Below, piece by piece: positions 16,429 to 25,613 of a DNA stretch of 43,143 nt; the stretch's first letter is position 1; the number at the start of each line of letters is the position of its first letter. The notes under the pieces are model-generated. The model did not search any database. It saw only the letters and a program-made list of their open reading frames with translations, and was not told the DNA's origin. The DNA is taken from positions 1 through 43,143 of the forward strand of contig CAMZDZ010000004.1 of the NCBI GenBank assembly GCA_947305535.1, given 5' to 3'. A program made the translations under genes and the position numbers. This DNA is from an uncultured Fibrobacter sp. Lineage in GTDB: Bacteria; Fibrobacterota; Fibrobacteria; Fibrobacterales; Fibrobacteraceae.

Positions 16429-16663
16429 GAACGCGCTGTCTGCGGCGCTCGTGGTGCCCATCAGGCTGTACCAGTTGATCCACCCCTTCTTCTTCCAGGG
16501 TGTGTGCAGGTTCCAGCCGACGTGTTCCCAGTATGCGATAGAGGCTCTGCGGGTACACGGACCCTTCAAAGGTTTCTATCTTGCGGTTTTTAGAGTGTTA
16601 AGGTGCAACCCTTTCTGTAAAGGCGGATACGACCCTGTGCCGCCCCCCAAGGAAAAAAGATGA
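16400..16663 (+). CDS. yidD: Membrane protein insertion efficiency factor YidD
   Basis: An 87-residue (83 if the ATG at 16412 is used) small amphipathic membrane-associated protein that supports YidC-dependent insertion. Family markers are clear: LYQLIHPFFFQGVCRFQPTC, then SQYAIEALRVHGPFKG and RCNPFCKGGYDPVP, with the conserved cysteines. It overlaps the end of rnpA and its stop overlaps the yidC start (ATGA), so translation is coupled along the operon. Confidence 0.95.
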   Translation: MGLRMWQKVKNALSAALVVPIRLYQLIHPFFFQGVCRFQPTCSQYAIEALRVHGPFKGFYLAVFRVLRCNPFCKGGYDPVPPPKEKR

Positions 16664-18477
16664 ACAAGAATACCATTATCGGTTCCATCCTTATCGCGGT
16701 GATCGTCATCTGGTGGATGACGACGAACGCTTCCAATGCCGAAGCCCAGGCTGCCGCCCAGGCCAAGGCGAAGAAGGCCGTCGCCGCGAAGGTGCAGAAG
16801 GATTCTTCTGTTGCAAGTGAACTCGTGCTCCCGGCCAAGACTCCCGAGCTCAAGCCCGCCCCGGTGCTGGACGGTGCAGCTCCGTCGGACAGTGCCGTTT
16901 CGGATTCCGCGGCCGTGGATTCCGCTTCCGCGCCCGCCCCGGCCGTTATCGAGCCGCGCACGGTTGTCGTGGAGACCGAAAAGTTTGTGATGACCCTCAG
17001 CAACAAGGGCGGCAAGGTGCAGAGCGTTGTCGTGAAGACGCTTCCGGATTCTACGGGCAACTTCCCCGAGCTCATCCAGGATACCGCGCTCGGCGCCCTG
17101 GACCTGAAGCTGGGCAATGCCGACCTGAGCGATGCCATGTTCGCTGTCGATGCTCCGGCAAAGATTGTCGTTAACGACAAGGCTGCGGTCGAGTTCGTGT
17201 TCTCCGATGCGAACGGGAACAAGGTCGTGCGCAGCTACGGATTTACCAAGGACGGTTCCGCTGTCCGCCAGACGAACCGCTTTGTCGGGTTCAGCCCCGA
17301 AACCTACGAACTCGCCTGGAAGGGTGGCATGAAGGAAACCGAAGTTATCCCGAAGGGCAAGAGCTTCGGCGGTACGAGCTACTTCTTTAGCGAAGTGATT
17401 TACAGCGCCGCTAGCGGCGTGGAACGCGAGATGGTCCGCGACGCCGAGAAGTTCAACGACGGCAACATGTCCTGGGCGGGCATCCGCCGCAAGTACGTCG
17501 CCATGGCGGTGCAGTTCGACACCCCGGTTCCTGCGACTCTTGAGGCGAAGCCGATGAAGATCGCCGACAACGAGTACGACCCGGGCACCTACAAGATTTC
17601 TGTCGCGGATGAGCTCCGCGGTTCCGACAGCCTCGGCTACAACTTCATGGTCCTCCCGCTTTCCTGGGACGAAGTCTCCGTCTACGGCAAGGGCTATGAG
17701 AAGGTTATCGTGAGCGGTTGGAAATGGTGCGGTGCTGACGTATGGTTCGTGTGGATTTGCGCCATGTTGCTCAAGCTCCTCAAGTTCTTCTTCTCGATTA
17801 TCCCGAACTACGGCGTCGCCATCATTCTTGTGACCTTCATTGTCCGCGGCGTCACGACTCCGTTCACCGTGAAGCAGATGAAGTCCACCTCGGCCATGAG
17901 CAAGCTCAAGCCGCAGCTCGACGAAATCAACGTGAAGTACAGGAGCGATCCGCAGAAGAAGCAGGCCGCCATCATGGAACTCTATTCCAAGAACGGCGTG
18001 AACCCGCTCGCCAGCTGCACTGGCGGCTGCCTGCCGATGCTTATCCAGATGCCTATCTTCATGGGTCTCTTCTTCGTGCTCGGCCGCGCCGTCGAACTCC
18101 GCGGCATGCCTGCGTTCCTCTGGATTTCCGACCTCAGCCGTAGCGACGTTATCTGGAGCGGCATCTCGATTCCTTACCTCATGCCGTCGGGCCTTGCCCT
18201 GCTCCCGATCATCATGGTGGTCACCACGTACTTCCAGACGAAGGTTACCATGAGCGGCAGCGCCGGAATGGATCCGGCCCAGCAGAAGATGATGGTGTGG
18301 ATGATGCCGGCGATGATGTTCCTGTTCAGCGCGGTGATGCCCTCCGGCCTCGTGCTCTACTGGATTGTCTCGAACATCTGGAGTATCATTCAGTACAAGA
18401 TAATCCGCCGCGACAATGGCTCTGCTCCCAAGACTGTAAAGGGTAAGAAGGTGCAGGACGCCGAAATCGTGAAGTAA
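16660..18477 (+). CDS. yidC: Membrane protein insertase YidC
   Basis: A 605-residue inner-membrane insertase that folds membrane proteins alone or with SecYEG. It has an N-terminal anchor (IIGSILIAVIVIWWM, about 4-18), a long Ala/Pro/Ser-rich linker (about 25-90), a large periplasmic beta-sandwich domain (about 95-350), then the conserved five-helix core: YGVAIILVTFIVRGVTTPFTVKQMKS near 387-411, with the essential arginine, and GGCLPMLIQMPIFMGLFFVL near 450. The two-part form is typical of Gram-negative YidC. A strong terminator follows and no mnmE is present. Confidence 0.96.
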   Translation: MNKNTIIGSILIAVIVIWWMTTNASNAEAQAAAQAKAKKAVAAKVQKDSSVASELVLPAKTPELKPAPVLDGAAPSDSAVSDSAAVDSASAPAPAVIEPRTVVVETEKFVMTLSNKGGKVQSVVVKTLPDSTGNFPELIQDTALGALDLKLGNADLSDAMFAVDAPAKIVVNDKAAVEFVFSDANGNKVVRSYGFTKDGSAVRQTNRFVGFSPETYELAWKGGMKETEVIPKGKSFGGTSYFFSEVIYSAASGVEREMVRDAEKFNDGNMSWAGIRRKYVAMAVQFDTPVPATLEAKPMKIADNEYDPGTYKISVADELRGSDSLGYNFMVLPLSWDEVSVYGKGYEKVIVSGWKWCGADVWFVWICAMLLKLLKFFFSIIPNYGVAIILVTFIVRGVTTPFTVKQMKSTSAMSKLKPQLDEINVKYRSDPQKKQAAIMELYSKNGVNPLASCTGGCLPMLIQMPIFMGLFFVLGRAVELRGMPAFLWISDLSRSDVIWSGISIPYLMPSGLALLPIIMVVTTYFQTKVTMSGSAGMDPAQQKMMVWMMPAMMFLFSAVMPSGLVLYWIVSNIWSIIQYKIIRRDNGSAPKTVKGKKVQDAEIVK

Positions 18478-18503
18478 AGGCGAAAAAGAAAGTATTTGCA
18501 AGG

Positions 18504-18529
18504 TCCCCGGCAACGCCGGGGATTTTTTG
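18504..18529 (+). terminator. Rho-independent terminator after yidC
   Basis: CCCCGGC (18505-18511), loop AAC, GCCGGGG (18515-18521), then ATTTTTT. A perfect 7-bp GC stem with a T run, 27 bp after the yidC stop. Confidence 0.92.
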
Positions 18530-18543
18530 TATATATTTATAAC

Positions 18544-19074
18544 ATGAAAGGAATATTTTTTCTTTTGTTGATGCTTTTTTTGTCAGGGTGCCTTTTGGAC
18601 CAAGATCCTAGTGGTTCTTTTTCACCTTGCATAAACGAGGTGGATGTGTCCAATCCAGTTGGTGTTGATTCTGCTTGGGCGACGATTACATGCGATGATT
18701 CAGTTCTCATTTCGAACAGGGATGGCGTTCTGCTTGGGTACCCTGATTCTGTTCATGGCTTTAAGAATCATGAGTATCGCAACAAGGATGGATTGGGGCT
18801 TTTTACGTACGAGGTAAAAACTGAAAATCCTATATGGCATGGGAAGGATGAGATAAAATGCAGATTGGACATGGATGTTTTTTGTGATAATGAAAAATAT
18901 CCGTTTATTGAATATGAGTGGTCATTTTATCAAAAAAATAGGCGTATATACCGGTTCGCTCGCATAAGAGGAGGAGAACTAATTTCGGTAAAAAACAATA
19001 GCTGCGGAAACGAAAAAAGATTTGCCGTAGAGATTTTTTCGCCTCGTGATTCCAGCTGTGCGGATAAACTATGA
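18544..19074 (+). CDS. Putative lipoprotein of unknown function, AT-rich
   Basis: A 176-residue protein with a lipoprotein signal: hydrophobic IFFLLLMLFL and lipobox LSGC, giving a lipidated Cys at about residue 17. No family recognised. The mature part has several cysteines (PCINEV, TCDD, KCRLD, VFCD, NSCGN, SSCAD), suggesting disulfide-bonded outer-surface or periplasmic folding. The start at 18544 places the signal correctly; a 16-codon upstream extension crosses the yidC terminator. The gene is clearly AT-richer than its neighbours, suggesting recent acquisition. Confidence 0.7.
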   Translation: MKGIFFLLLMLFLSGCLLDQDPSGSFSPCINEVDVSNPVGVDSAWATITCDDSVLISNRDGVLLGYPDSVHGFKNHEYRNKDGLGLFTYEVKTENPIWHGKDEIKCRLDMDVFCDNEKYPFIEYEWSFYQKNRRIYRFARIRGGELISVKNNSCGNEKRFAVEIFSPRDSSCADKL

Positions 19075-19086
19075 TTATCGGTAGTG

Positions 19087-19257
19087 TCAAGTTTTTTTTG
19101 CGAAATTATTTTGTCTTGACATGTGGTTTTTATTCGGTGTCTTGAGCCCGGCAAACAGGTCACGAACAACGTTTTTGCTAAAGACGACGCTTCCCTTGAC
19201 CATCTGGATGGTCTCGATTTCCTTGCCGCTGATAAAATCTGTCGTATAGAGTTTCAT
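19087..19257 (-). pseudogene. Truncated YbjQ/UPF0145-family gene
   Basis: The 56-codon frame starts MKLYTTDFISGKEIETIQMV and continues to VVRDLFAGLKT, matching the first ~40 residues of YbjQ-type heavy-metal-binding-domain proteins (normally about 100-110 residues). It then breaks into unrelated sequence and stops. The start has a strong GGAGG site 5 nt upstream, so the fragment may still be translated. It lies in the same AT-rich patch as the preceding lipoprotein and converges with it. Confidence 0.65.
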
Positions 19258-19501
19258 TCTCGCCTCCTTTTTTTGAGGCGAAATATACAATTCTTCTTTG
19301 TCAAGGACTTTTTCCTCCGATTATTTTTGGAAAAATTGTAGGGAGTATAACATTCATCTGCTGCTGCCGGCCTACTTTTCGCGGAAAGGGAACCTTGATA
19401 ACGAAATCCCGTGATGTTAAATACGCTTTTGTGCGTAATGAATAAAATAATTTCTTTTTTCTGAGAAAGTGTTATTTTATCTGACGGGGATGAGGATTTG
19501 T

Positions 19502-20401
19502 ATGAGATGGGTGTTTTTGAGGATGTTGCTGTTTGCTCTGCTGGCGTTCGCTATGGCGCTTGCCACGGCCTGCTCGGCAGAATCTCCTTTAGAATCGACC
19601 GGGGAAACTCCCGCTACCGCCTTGCGGGTTGTTCCTCCGGTCGACACTATTTTTTTCCATGATACGGTTGTCGTCTACAGGGATACGGTAGAGAAACTCG
19701 TCGAGGTCGTGGATTCTGTCACTTCGCTTGTTTACAGGGATTCGCTAGGCCGCCTTGACACGCTTTCGCGGAGTTCAAGCGTTATGAAATGCGATTTCGG
19801 CGAAGAATCGTTTTCGTGCAGGAACGACATTTCGCCAATGGTCAATCCGTTGCCTAATTACTATCAGCCTGTTTATGTCGGTACTATAGACCCTCGTGAC
19901 TCCACCAAATATTATGTTACTGTCACGGATACGGTTTATGCCACGCTGTACAGGAACTCGTACAAGGCAAGGACCGACACGGTTTTTGTCAACTATGGCG
20001 AGCGTCGCCGGACCGACTACATTCCGCCGGAATTCGTTTATGAAGAGGGCTCGAAACCGTTTGATTCTACTGCGATGCGTAATTTCTTTGATACCCTCGA
20101 CGTGCGCGACACGCGGCTGGGAGGGAAGGCTCGCCTTGACGTCAATTCAAAGCTTTCTTTTTCTGGTTTCCCGTTGACGGATGTGAGTAGGATGAAATAC
20201 CTCGTGCGTATTGATCCAAAATTTACGGAGTGGACCTTACCCGCCAAACGGCCTGCCGAGAAGTGTTTGTATCTGTTCAACAATGCTAGCGAGTTGAATT
20301 CAGATACTACGGTTACCTGGATCTTGGGATTCACGCATTACGAAAACGGGGTGGAAGAGATGGATTCCATCCAGGTAACCACTTTCTTTAAAGTGAAGTG
20401 A
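19502..20401 (+). CDS. Putative lipoprotein of unknown function
   Basis: A 299-residue protein with signal peptide and lipobox LATAC (lipidated Cys near residue 24; helix FLRMLLFALLAFAMAL). The mature part starts with a Pro/Thr-rich linker and repeated short units ending in DTV or DS (VDTIFFHDTVVVYRDTV, VYRDSLGRLDT), then a beta-rich region. No family recognised; its style resembles surface lipoproteins seen in Fibrobacter. The ATG at 19502 follows TGAGG by 6 nt; another Met 12 bp upstream is less well placed. It converges on the RgpF-like gene 17 bp away. Confidence 0.7.
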   Translation: MRWVFLRMLLFALLAFAMALATACSAESPLESTGETPATALRVVPPVDTIFFHDTVVVYRDTVEKLVEVVDSVTSLVYRDSLGRLDTLSRSSSVMKCDFGEESFSCRNDISPMVNPLPNYYQPVYVGTIDPRDSTKYYVTVTDTVYATLYRNSYKARTDTVFVNYGERRRTDYIPPEFVYEEGSKPFDSTAMRNFFDTLDVRDTRLGGKARLDVNSKLSFSGFPLTDVSRMKYLVRIDPKFTEWTLPAKRPAEKCLYLFNNASELNSDTTVTWILGFTHYENGVEEMDSIQVTTFFKVK

Positions 20402-20418
20402 CGAAGGGGGTGGCGAGT

Positions 20419-21360
20419 TTATTTGTACTCGTCGCCCTTGAGGGGCTTCCGTAACAACTTGTATTTTGTCTTGATCGCCGTGCGGAGCAACGGCCATCCG
20501 ACTTTGTCGAACGCATTTTCCCAGACGAGGTCGGCCTTGTGCCTGACGAAGGATTCCCGTAGCTCGGGGATCCAGTCTTCGCTGAAGTCCGGCGCAAGTC
20601 CTGCCTTCTTGATGAGGGCGGCGTAGTCGGTGTTGAGCGTCTCGATCGCGCCGTTGCGGATGAAGTGGATCTTCTCCTTGAACTTGAACCTGCGCTGCAG
20701 CAGCTTGCGCTTGATGAACCCTGCGCCTTGCTCAACGAGGTCCCTGTAGGCGAACAGCGGGCTGCCTGTCGTGGGGTAGAGCGCTTCCATACGGACTTCG
20801 GCTTCGACGAACTTTGCGCTCAGGCCCACCTCCATGTTGCGGACGGTCGCCTCGAAGGTACTCTGTTCGGGGGTTTCGAAGAGGTGCATGAAGAATGCCC
20901 CGAGGGCGGGCTGTTTCATGTAAAGGAAAAATGACTGGAGGTGCGGGAAGAACTCGTTGCTGCTGGTGAGCGAGACGACGTCGGCGCTGCTCTTTTCCGC
21001 TTCGGCGAAGAACTTTTCGAAATTGTTCTGGAAATAGACGATGGAATCGTTCAGCACGAGGAGCCTGTCGAGGTTCCCCATGGCCTCCTGCGTTCCGTTC
21101 GCTGCCGGGCTGTTGACCTTGAGCTTGAGGTAACGGTGCCACATGCCAAAGTCGAAGCCGCGGTTCTGCGTGAGGAACAGCTCGATGCCGTTGTCGGCGA
21201 TGAATTCGCAGGTCTCGTTCGAGAGCTCGCGCTCGTTTGTGAGCAGCACGACGTGGAAGTCGGTCGCGGCCAGGTGCTTGAGGGCGAACTTCACGTAGCC
21301 GGGAAGGTCTTTCCCGGTCTGGTAGCTGGCGTAGAGGGCGAGTTTCCTGTAGCTCGGCAT
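20419..21360 (-). CDS. Rhamnan synthesis protein F (RgpF)-like glycan biosynthesis protein
   Basis: A 313-residue protein resembling the RgpF family of polysaccharide-building proteins. Matches: LALYASYQTGKDLPGYVKFALKHL at the N-terminus, NRGFDFGMWHRYLK, RLLVLNDSIVYFQNNFEKFF (the NDS motif) and the HLQSFFLYMKQPAL stretch. RgpF proteins take part in making rhamnose-rich or other surface glycans. No signal peptide; probably cytoplasmic or membrane-associated. The start at 21360 is 1 bp after the RNase R stop, so the two are cotranscribed. No other glycan genes are adjacent, so its pathway is uncertain. Confidence 0.75.
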   Translation of the reverse strand: MPSYRKLALYASYQTGKDLPGYVKFALKHLAATDFHVVLLTNERELSNETCEFIADNGIELFLTQNRGFDFGMWHRYLKLKVNSPAANGTQEAMGNLDRLLVLNDSIVYFQNNFEKFFAEAEKSSADVVSLTSSNEFFPHLQSFFLYMKQPALGAFFMHLFETPEQSTFEATVRNMEVGLSAKFVEAEVRMEALYPTTGSPLFAYRDLVEQGAGFIKRKLLQRRFKFKEKIHFIRNGAIETLNTDYAALIKKAGLAPDFSEDWIPELRESFVRHKADLVWENAFDKVGWPLLRTAIKTKYKLLRKPLKGDEYK

Positions 21361-21361
21361 A

Positions 21362-23707
21362 TTACCTCTTGCGGAAGCGTCCGCCCTTTGTCTTGCGCGG
21401 CTTGCTGGCGACGTGGAAATCCTCGCCTTGCTGGGCTGCACGGCGTTCGGCACGGTTGCGCGGGCCGCGTCCGGTCTTCTCGAAACTCGGGGCGTCGTTG
21501 TCGAACTTGCCACCGCGAGCGTTGCCCTTGCGGCCACCGCGATTCCTATGGCTCCCTGCGGAGGCGTATTCCGGCTCGTCGTCGAAGTCGGGCTGGCTTA
21601 CGTAGCCGAGGGCTTCCGCCGCGGCGGCGCGGTCGGCGCGATCCTCGTTGTTGCGGTCTCCCTGGCGACGGCGCTTTTTCGGTTCGGAACTGAGCTTTTC
21701 GATGATGCTGAAGTCCGCCTGACCGCGCAGAGGGTCCACCCTCAGAAGGCGCACGAGCACCTTGTCGCCGCGCCGGAACGTGCGCCCGCTCTTCTTGCCG
21801 AAGGCGAGTCCCTGGTCCGGGTTGAATACGTAGAAGTCGTCGCCCGCGATGTCGCGGAAGCGCACGAGGCCCTCGGCGATGGGGTCGGCGATGGAGACGT
21901 AGATGCCCCATTCCTCAATGCCCGTGACGGTCGCCTCGAAGTCGTCCCCGATGCGGCTCTTCAGGATCCAGCAGCTGCACACCTTGATGGCGATGCGTTC
22001 GATTTTCTGGTTCTTGACTTCATTTGCCGAAATCAAATCGCAAACTTCAATCACGCTGTTCTTGCGCTCGGCGTTGATTTCCTTGCCCTTGCGCGCCAGT
22101 TCGCGGTGGCACCAGAGGTCGGCGTAACGGCGGATGGGACTTGTGAAGTGCGCGTAGTCCTGCCAGTTTAGCGCGAAGTGGCCGAAGCTGTTGCTGTCGT
22201 AGTGCGCCTTCTGCATGCTGCGCAAAATGCGGTTCATGAGCGTTTCGTCGCCCTCGGCACGCTTCACCAGGTGCTCGTACAGCTTGAATGCCGTCGGGTT
22301 CAGGTTCGTGTCGCCACTGCGAGGCTTGCCCAGATCGCGCAACATCACCGGAGAATCCTTGAACAGGTCCGGGTACATGTAGTACAGTTCCATGATGTCC
22401 TTGGTGTCCGGCGCTTCGTGGATACGGTAGATGCCCTGGAGCTTGCGCTTCTTGAGTTCCTTGGCGCAGCAGTTGTTCGCGATGAGCATGCACTCCTCGA
22501 CCCACGAATTGCTTTCGTCGGTGAGGCGCGGGTAAATTTTTTCCGGTTCGCCCTTCTCGTTGAACTTGCAGCCGAATTCGGTGCTCTGGAATTCCAGGAG
22601 GCCGTCCTTGGTACGGTTCTTCTTGAGGAGTGCGGTCACTTCGGCGAGCGCCTTGATGTCGTCGTCGCCTTCCTTCATCATTTCCATCGCCTGCTCGTAG
22701 GTGATGGACTTGGTAATCTTCACGATACTGCGGTGGAAATCCCAGCTGAGCACGTTCGCGTTCTTGTCGAGTTCCATCATGCAGGTGAATGCGCAACGGT
22801 CTACGCCCTGATGCAGGCTGCACACGTTGCTCGAAAGCTTTTCGGGGAGCATCGGCACTGCGGTCCACGGCAGGTACTGCGTGTAGCTCCTTTCCAGCGC
22901 CTCTTCGTCGAGTTCGCTACCTTCGGGCACATAGTAGCTCACGTCGGCAATGTGCACGCCCAGCTTGTAGCCGCCCTTAGGCGTGCGTTCTACGCTGATG
23001 GCGTCGTCGTGGTCCATGGCACCTTCGGGGTCGATGCAGAGGATGGTCGTCTGCCGGTAATCTACGCGGCCCTTGAAATCCTTGCCGCAGGGTTCCTTGA
23101 CGCTGTCCACATATTTCTTGACGGCGGGCGGGAAATCCTTAGGGAGGTTCGCGTCGTTCATGAACTTCGTCTTGACTTCATCCCAAGAGATGTTCAGGGC
23201 GTCGGCGCTGTGGTCTACCTTGGCGAGGTAGCTGTGCTTGAATTTCGGGTGCGGGTACAGCGTGAAGCTGATGGTCTCGCCTTCCTTGCCCGGGGCCTGC
23301 CTGCGGTGGCACATCTCGTACACCTTGCCGGTATCGAGTTCGTGGACTTCCCACTCTTCTTCGCCTGTCTGGTGGAGAATGCCGCGCTTGATGCGTGTCT
23401 CGGTAGACTTGTCGTTTTGGCGACGGCTGCGGGCACCCAGACGGCGGTTGTCTTCGGGATGCTGTTCCGCGATTTTCTTGATGCGCTTGTCGCGTTTTTC
23501 TTCGAGGCTTTCCCCGTCGCCGAGCTGGTATTCCTTGTGGCTCGTGCGTTTTAAAAGTCCTTGGTCCACCATGTCGGCGAGCATCTGCTTGAATGCCATT
23601 TTCTGCTTCTTGGGCAGCCCGAGCGCGCTGCGCAGGCGGCTCCCGACCATCGGTTCGTCACGGAGGATAGCAATAATCTGTTCTTCACTCGGTAAGTTCT
23701 TAGCCAT
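21362..23707 (-). CDS. rnr: Ribonuclease R (RNB-family 3'-5' exoribonuclease)
   Basis: A 781-residue exoribonuclease that degrades structured RNA. It has an N-terminal winged-helix region (EEQIIAILRDEPMVGSRLRSALGL), cold-shock-like domains, and the RNB catalytic motif IDPEGAMDHDDAIS (about 222-235) with the four aspartates. HFTSPIRRYADLWCHREL is the conserved RNB exit motif, and an S1 domain follows (about 585-670, EATVTGIEEWGIYVSI). The C-terminal ~110 residues are basic and Arg/Gly-rich. The start at 23707 is used because the upstream frame overlaps plsC. Together with the RhlE-like helicase it could serve RNA turnover in the cold. Confidence 0.95.
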   Translation of the reverse strand: MAKNLPSEEQIIAILRDEPMVGSRLRSALGLPKKQKMAFKQMLADMVDQGLLKRTSHKEYQLGDGESLEEKRDKRIKKIAEQHPEDNRRLGARSRRQNDKSTETRIKRGILHQTGEEEWEVHELDTGKVYEMCHRRQAPGKEGETISFTLYPHPKFKHSYLAKVDHSADALNISWDEVKTKFMNDANLPKDFPPAVKKYVDSVKEPCGKDFKGRVDYRQTTILCIDPEGAMDHDDAISVERTPKGGYKLGVHIADVSYYVPEGSELDEEALERSYTQYLPWTAVPMLPEKLSSNVCSLHQGVDRCAFTCMMELDKNANVLSWDFHRSIVKITKSITYEQAMEMMKEGDDDIKALAEVTALLKKNRTKDGLLEFQSTEFGCKFNEKGEPEKIYPRLTDESNSWVEECMLIANNCCAKELKKRKLQGIYRIHEAPDTKDIMELYYMYPDLFKDSPVMLRDLGKPRSGDTNLNPTAFKLYEHLVKRAEGDETLMNRILRSMQKAHYDSNSFGHFALNWQDYAHFTSPIRRYADLWCHRELARKGKEINAERKNSVIEVCDLISANEVKNQKIERIAIKVCSCWILKSRIGDDFEATVTGIEEWGIYVSIADPIAEGLVRFRDIAGDDFYVFNPDQGLAFGKKSGRTFRRGDKVLVRLLRVDPLRGQADFSIIEKLSSEPKKRRRQGDRNNEDRADRAAAAEALGYVSQPDFDDEPEYASAGSHRNRGGRKGNARGGKFDNDAPSFEKTGRGPRNRAERRAAQQGEDFHVASKPRKTKGGRFRKR

Positions 23708-23708
23708 T

Positions 23709-24461
23709 CTAGGCCTCCTTTGTGCCGTTGTCGGCGGCAGATGCAATTTCTTGTTGCTTGTACGGCAATGCAGATTCGATCATGTCGTGAATTTCGTCGC
23801 GCAGTTGGTTGGCGGTCTTGCCTGCAAAGGTTTCCGGTGTTTGCAGCGGATGGATGATAATCTTTACGGTGCCCGGCGTTTGAGCCCACTTTGTTTTCGA
23901 GAGGCGTTTGCCTGTATCCACAAGCGTGACCGGCAGCAGCGGGAATTCGTTTTCCTTGGCCATGCGGAAAATCCCGTTCTGGAAGGGGAGCATACGCCCA
24001 TCGTCGCTGCGGTGGCCTTCGGGGAACACCGAGATTGTGTAATCGTGTTGGAGGCGGTCTTTGACGACTTTGCCCATGTTCAGGTTCTTGCGGGGATTTT
24101 TGTTCACGGGAATGCAACCGATGTGGTTGAGCACCCAGCTAAAAACGGGAACCTTCCACAGGTCGGCTTTCGCGATGAACGCCGTGATGGCGATGGAAGG
24201 CCAGATGACATTGATGTCGAGGTAGCTCTGGTGGTTTGCGACAATCACGAACTGCTTGTGGTCGGGAATGTTTTCTTTGCCCTCGACGACGAGTTTGATA
24301 CCGGTAATCTTGAAAAGCACCTTGAAGAAGGGAATGCAGATTTGTGTGCTTTCTTGCCAGCGTCCGAGAAGCGCCCCCTTAAAAAACATGAAAGGGATGC
24401 CAAGAATCAACATGCCGACGATGACAAAAAGGTAATAGAATATCGCGCGGAAGAATGCCAT
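23709..24461 (-). CDS. plsC: 1-acyl-sn-glycerol-3-phosphate acyltransferase
   Basis: A 250-residue membrane acyltransferase that makes phosphatidic acid from lysophosphatidic acid. An N-terminal helix (AIFYYLFVIVGMLILGIPFMFF) anchors it. The acyltransferase motifs are intact: NHQSYLD (about 74-80; HxxxxD type) and VFPEGHRS (about 144-151). It ends 1 bp before the RNase R start, so the order plsC-rnr-rgpF-like looks like one transcript. Confidence 0.93.
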   Translation of the reverse strand: MAFFRAIFYYLFVIVGMLILGIPFMFFKGALLGRWQESTQICIPFFKVLFKITGIKLVVEGKENIPDHKQFVIVANHQSYLDINVIWPSIAITAFIAKADLWKVPVFSWVLNHIGCIPVNKNPRKNLNMGKVVKDRLQHDYTISVFPEGHRSDDGRMLPFQNGIFRMAKENEFPLLPVTLVDTGKRLSKTKWAQTPGTVKIIIHPLQTPETFAGKTANQLRDEIHDMIESALPYKQQEIASAADNGTKEA

Positions 24462-24524
24462 AAAAAACCTGTTGGTTATTTGCTCTTAATGTATAATTTT
24501 TGACGGTCGGAGAACGTAAATTTG

Positions 24525-24560
24525 AGAAAAAATTGGCCCGACATCCGAAATCAACGGGTC
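24525..24560. terminator. Terminator-like hairpin between pyrC and plsC
   Basis: GGCCCG (24535-24540) and CGGGTC (24555-24560) form an imperfect stem, with six A on one side and a T run on the other. It could end pyrC transcription on the minus strand. The stem is short with a 14-nt loop, so strength is uncertain. Confidence 0.5.
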
Positions 24561-24578
24561 ATTTTTTATGCGATATTT

Positions 24579-25580
24579 TTATTTGAGTTTCCACTCGAGA
24601 GTCTGGCCTGCGGCAAGCGGTACGACACCGTTTACCACTGCGGGTACGGTCCATTGTTCCTTCACGACTTCGATGCGTTTCGTCGTGCGCGGGATGCCGT
24701 AGAAATCGGCTCCGAATCCACCGATGAAATTCGCGAGCTTGTCGAGCTGGCCTGCTTTCTCGAATTCTTGTACTAGGAGCGGGATGGCCACGGGAGCGCT
24801 GTAGACGCCCGCTGCCCCGCACGGGCATTCCTTTTTGCCCTGCTGGTGCGGGGCGGAGTCCGTGCCGAGGAAAAACTTCGGGTTGCCGCTGAAGGCGGCT
24901 TCGCGGATGGCGGCACGGTCTTCAGGCCGCTTCGGCAAGGGCTTGCAAAAATGGTGCGGCCTGAGGGCGTCGCCTACGATGTCGTCGAGCGTCATCATCA
25001 GGTGGTGTACCGTGAAGGTCGCCGCTACGTTGGCCGGCAGGCGCTTTACCGCCTCGACCGACTTTGCGGAACTCAGGTGCTCGAAGACGATTTTCAATTT
25101 CGGGAATTTTGCCGCAAGTGTCTCTACGCGCTTGATGAATGCGGGCTCGCGGTCCAGGCAGAACTCGCCCGGTTCCTCGCCGTGCACGCACAGCACGAGT
25201 CCCAGCTTTTCCATCATTGCCACCACGGGGAAAACCGCCTCGAAGTCGCTGATGCCGTCGGCGCTGTTCGTGGTGACGCCCGCGGGGTAGTACTTGCCTG
25301 CGACAACTCCCACCGCCATCATGTCTTTCAGGTCCTGCTCCGTGTAGTTCGGGTTCAGCTTGAACGTCATGAGCGGGACGAAGTCCGGACGCACGTCCTT
25401 TGCCGCCTCGATGATCTGCGCCTTGTATTCGGCAATCGCCTTTGCGCTAGTCATCGCGGGAACGGTGTTCGGCATGATGATGGCGCGCCCGAATTGGGCG
25501 ACAAGGTCGCGTACGTAGCCGGGCATCAGGTCGCCCTGGCGGAGGTGGGCATGGAAGTCGTCGGGAAGGGGTAGAAACAT
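24579..25580 (-). CDS. pyrC: Dihydroorotase (homodimeric type)
   Basis: A 333-residue zinc amidohydrolase of pyrimidine synthesis, converting carbamoyl aspartate to dihydroorotate. Visible: DDFHAHLRQGD at the N-terminus (metal-binding HxH), MPNTVPAM, AGKYYPAGVT with the lysine expected to be carbamylated, VHGEEPGEF and, late, GTDSAPHQQGKKECPCGAAGVYSAP. These are typical of the short Escherichia coli PyrC type rather than the longer type I enzyme. It lies downstream of the Mla-like ABC genes; a 33-bp gap suggests a shared transcript. Confidence 0.95.
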   Translation of the reverse strand: MFLPLPDDFHAHLRQGDLMPGYVRDLVAQFGRAIIMPNTVPAMTSAKAIAEYKAQIIEAAKDVRPDFVPLMTFKLNPNYTEQDLKDMMAVGVVAGKYYPAGVTTNSADGISDFEAVFPVVAMMEKLGLVLCVHGEEPGEFCLDREPAFIKRVETLAAKFPKLKIVFEHLSSAKSVEAVKRLPANVAATFTVHHLMMTLDDIVGDALRPHHFCKPLPKRPEDRAAIREAAFSGNPKFFLGTDSAPHQQGKKECPCGAAGVYSAPVAIPLLVQEFEKAGQLDKLANFIGGFGADFYGIPRTTKRIEVVKEQWTVPAVVNGVVPLAAGQTLEWKLK

Positions 25581-25613
25581 GGTAGTGTCGGTCTTTTGTC
25601 GTTGGGGAGGGAC

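Noticed and set aside
16576-18513. A 645-codon minus-strand open frame opposite yidC
   Set aside because: It lies fully opposite a well-supported gene, its translation is His/Arg/Glu-rich low complexity, and it mirrors the GC-rich codon pattern of yidC.
20419-21537. A 59-codon N-terminal extension of the RgpF-like protein
   Set aside because: It is Ala/Arg/Ser-rich antisense-frame sequence within the RNase R gene; the conserved part begins at the Met at 21360.
22178-23554. A 458-codon plus-strand open frame opposite RNase R
   Set aside because: Antisense to the RNB catalytic region, Val/Ala/Phe-rich mirror of GC-rich codons, no recognisable motif.
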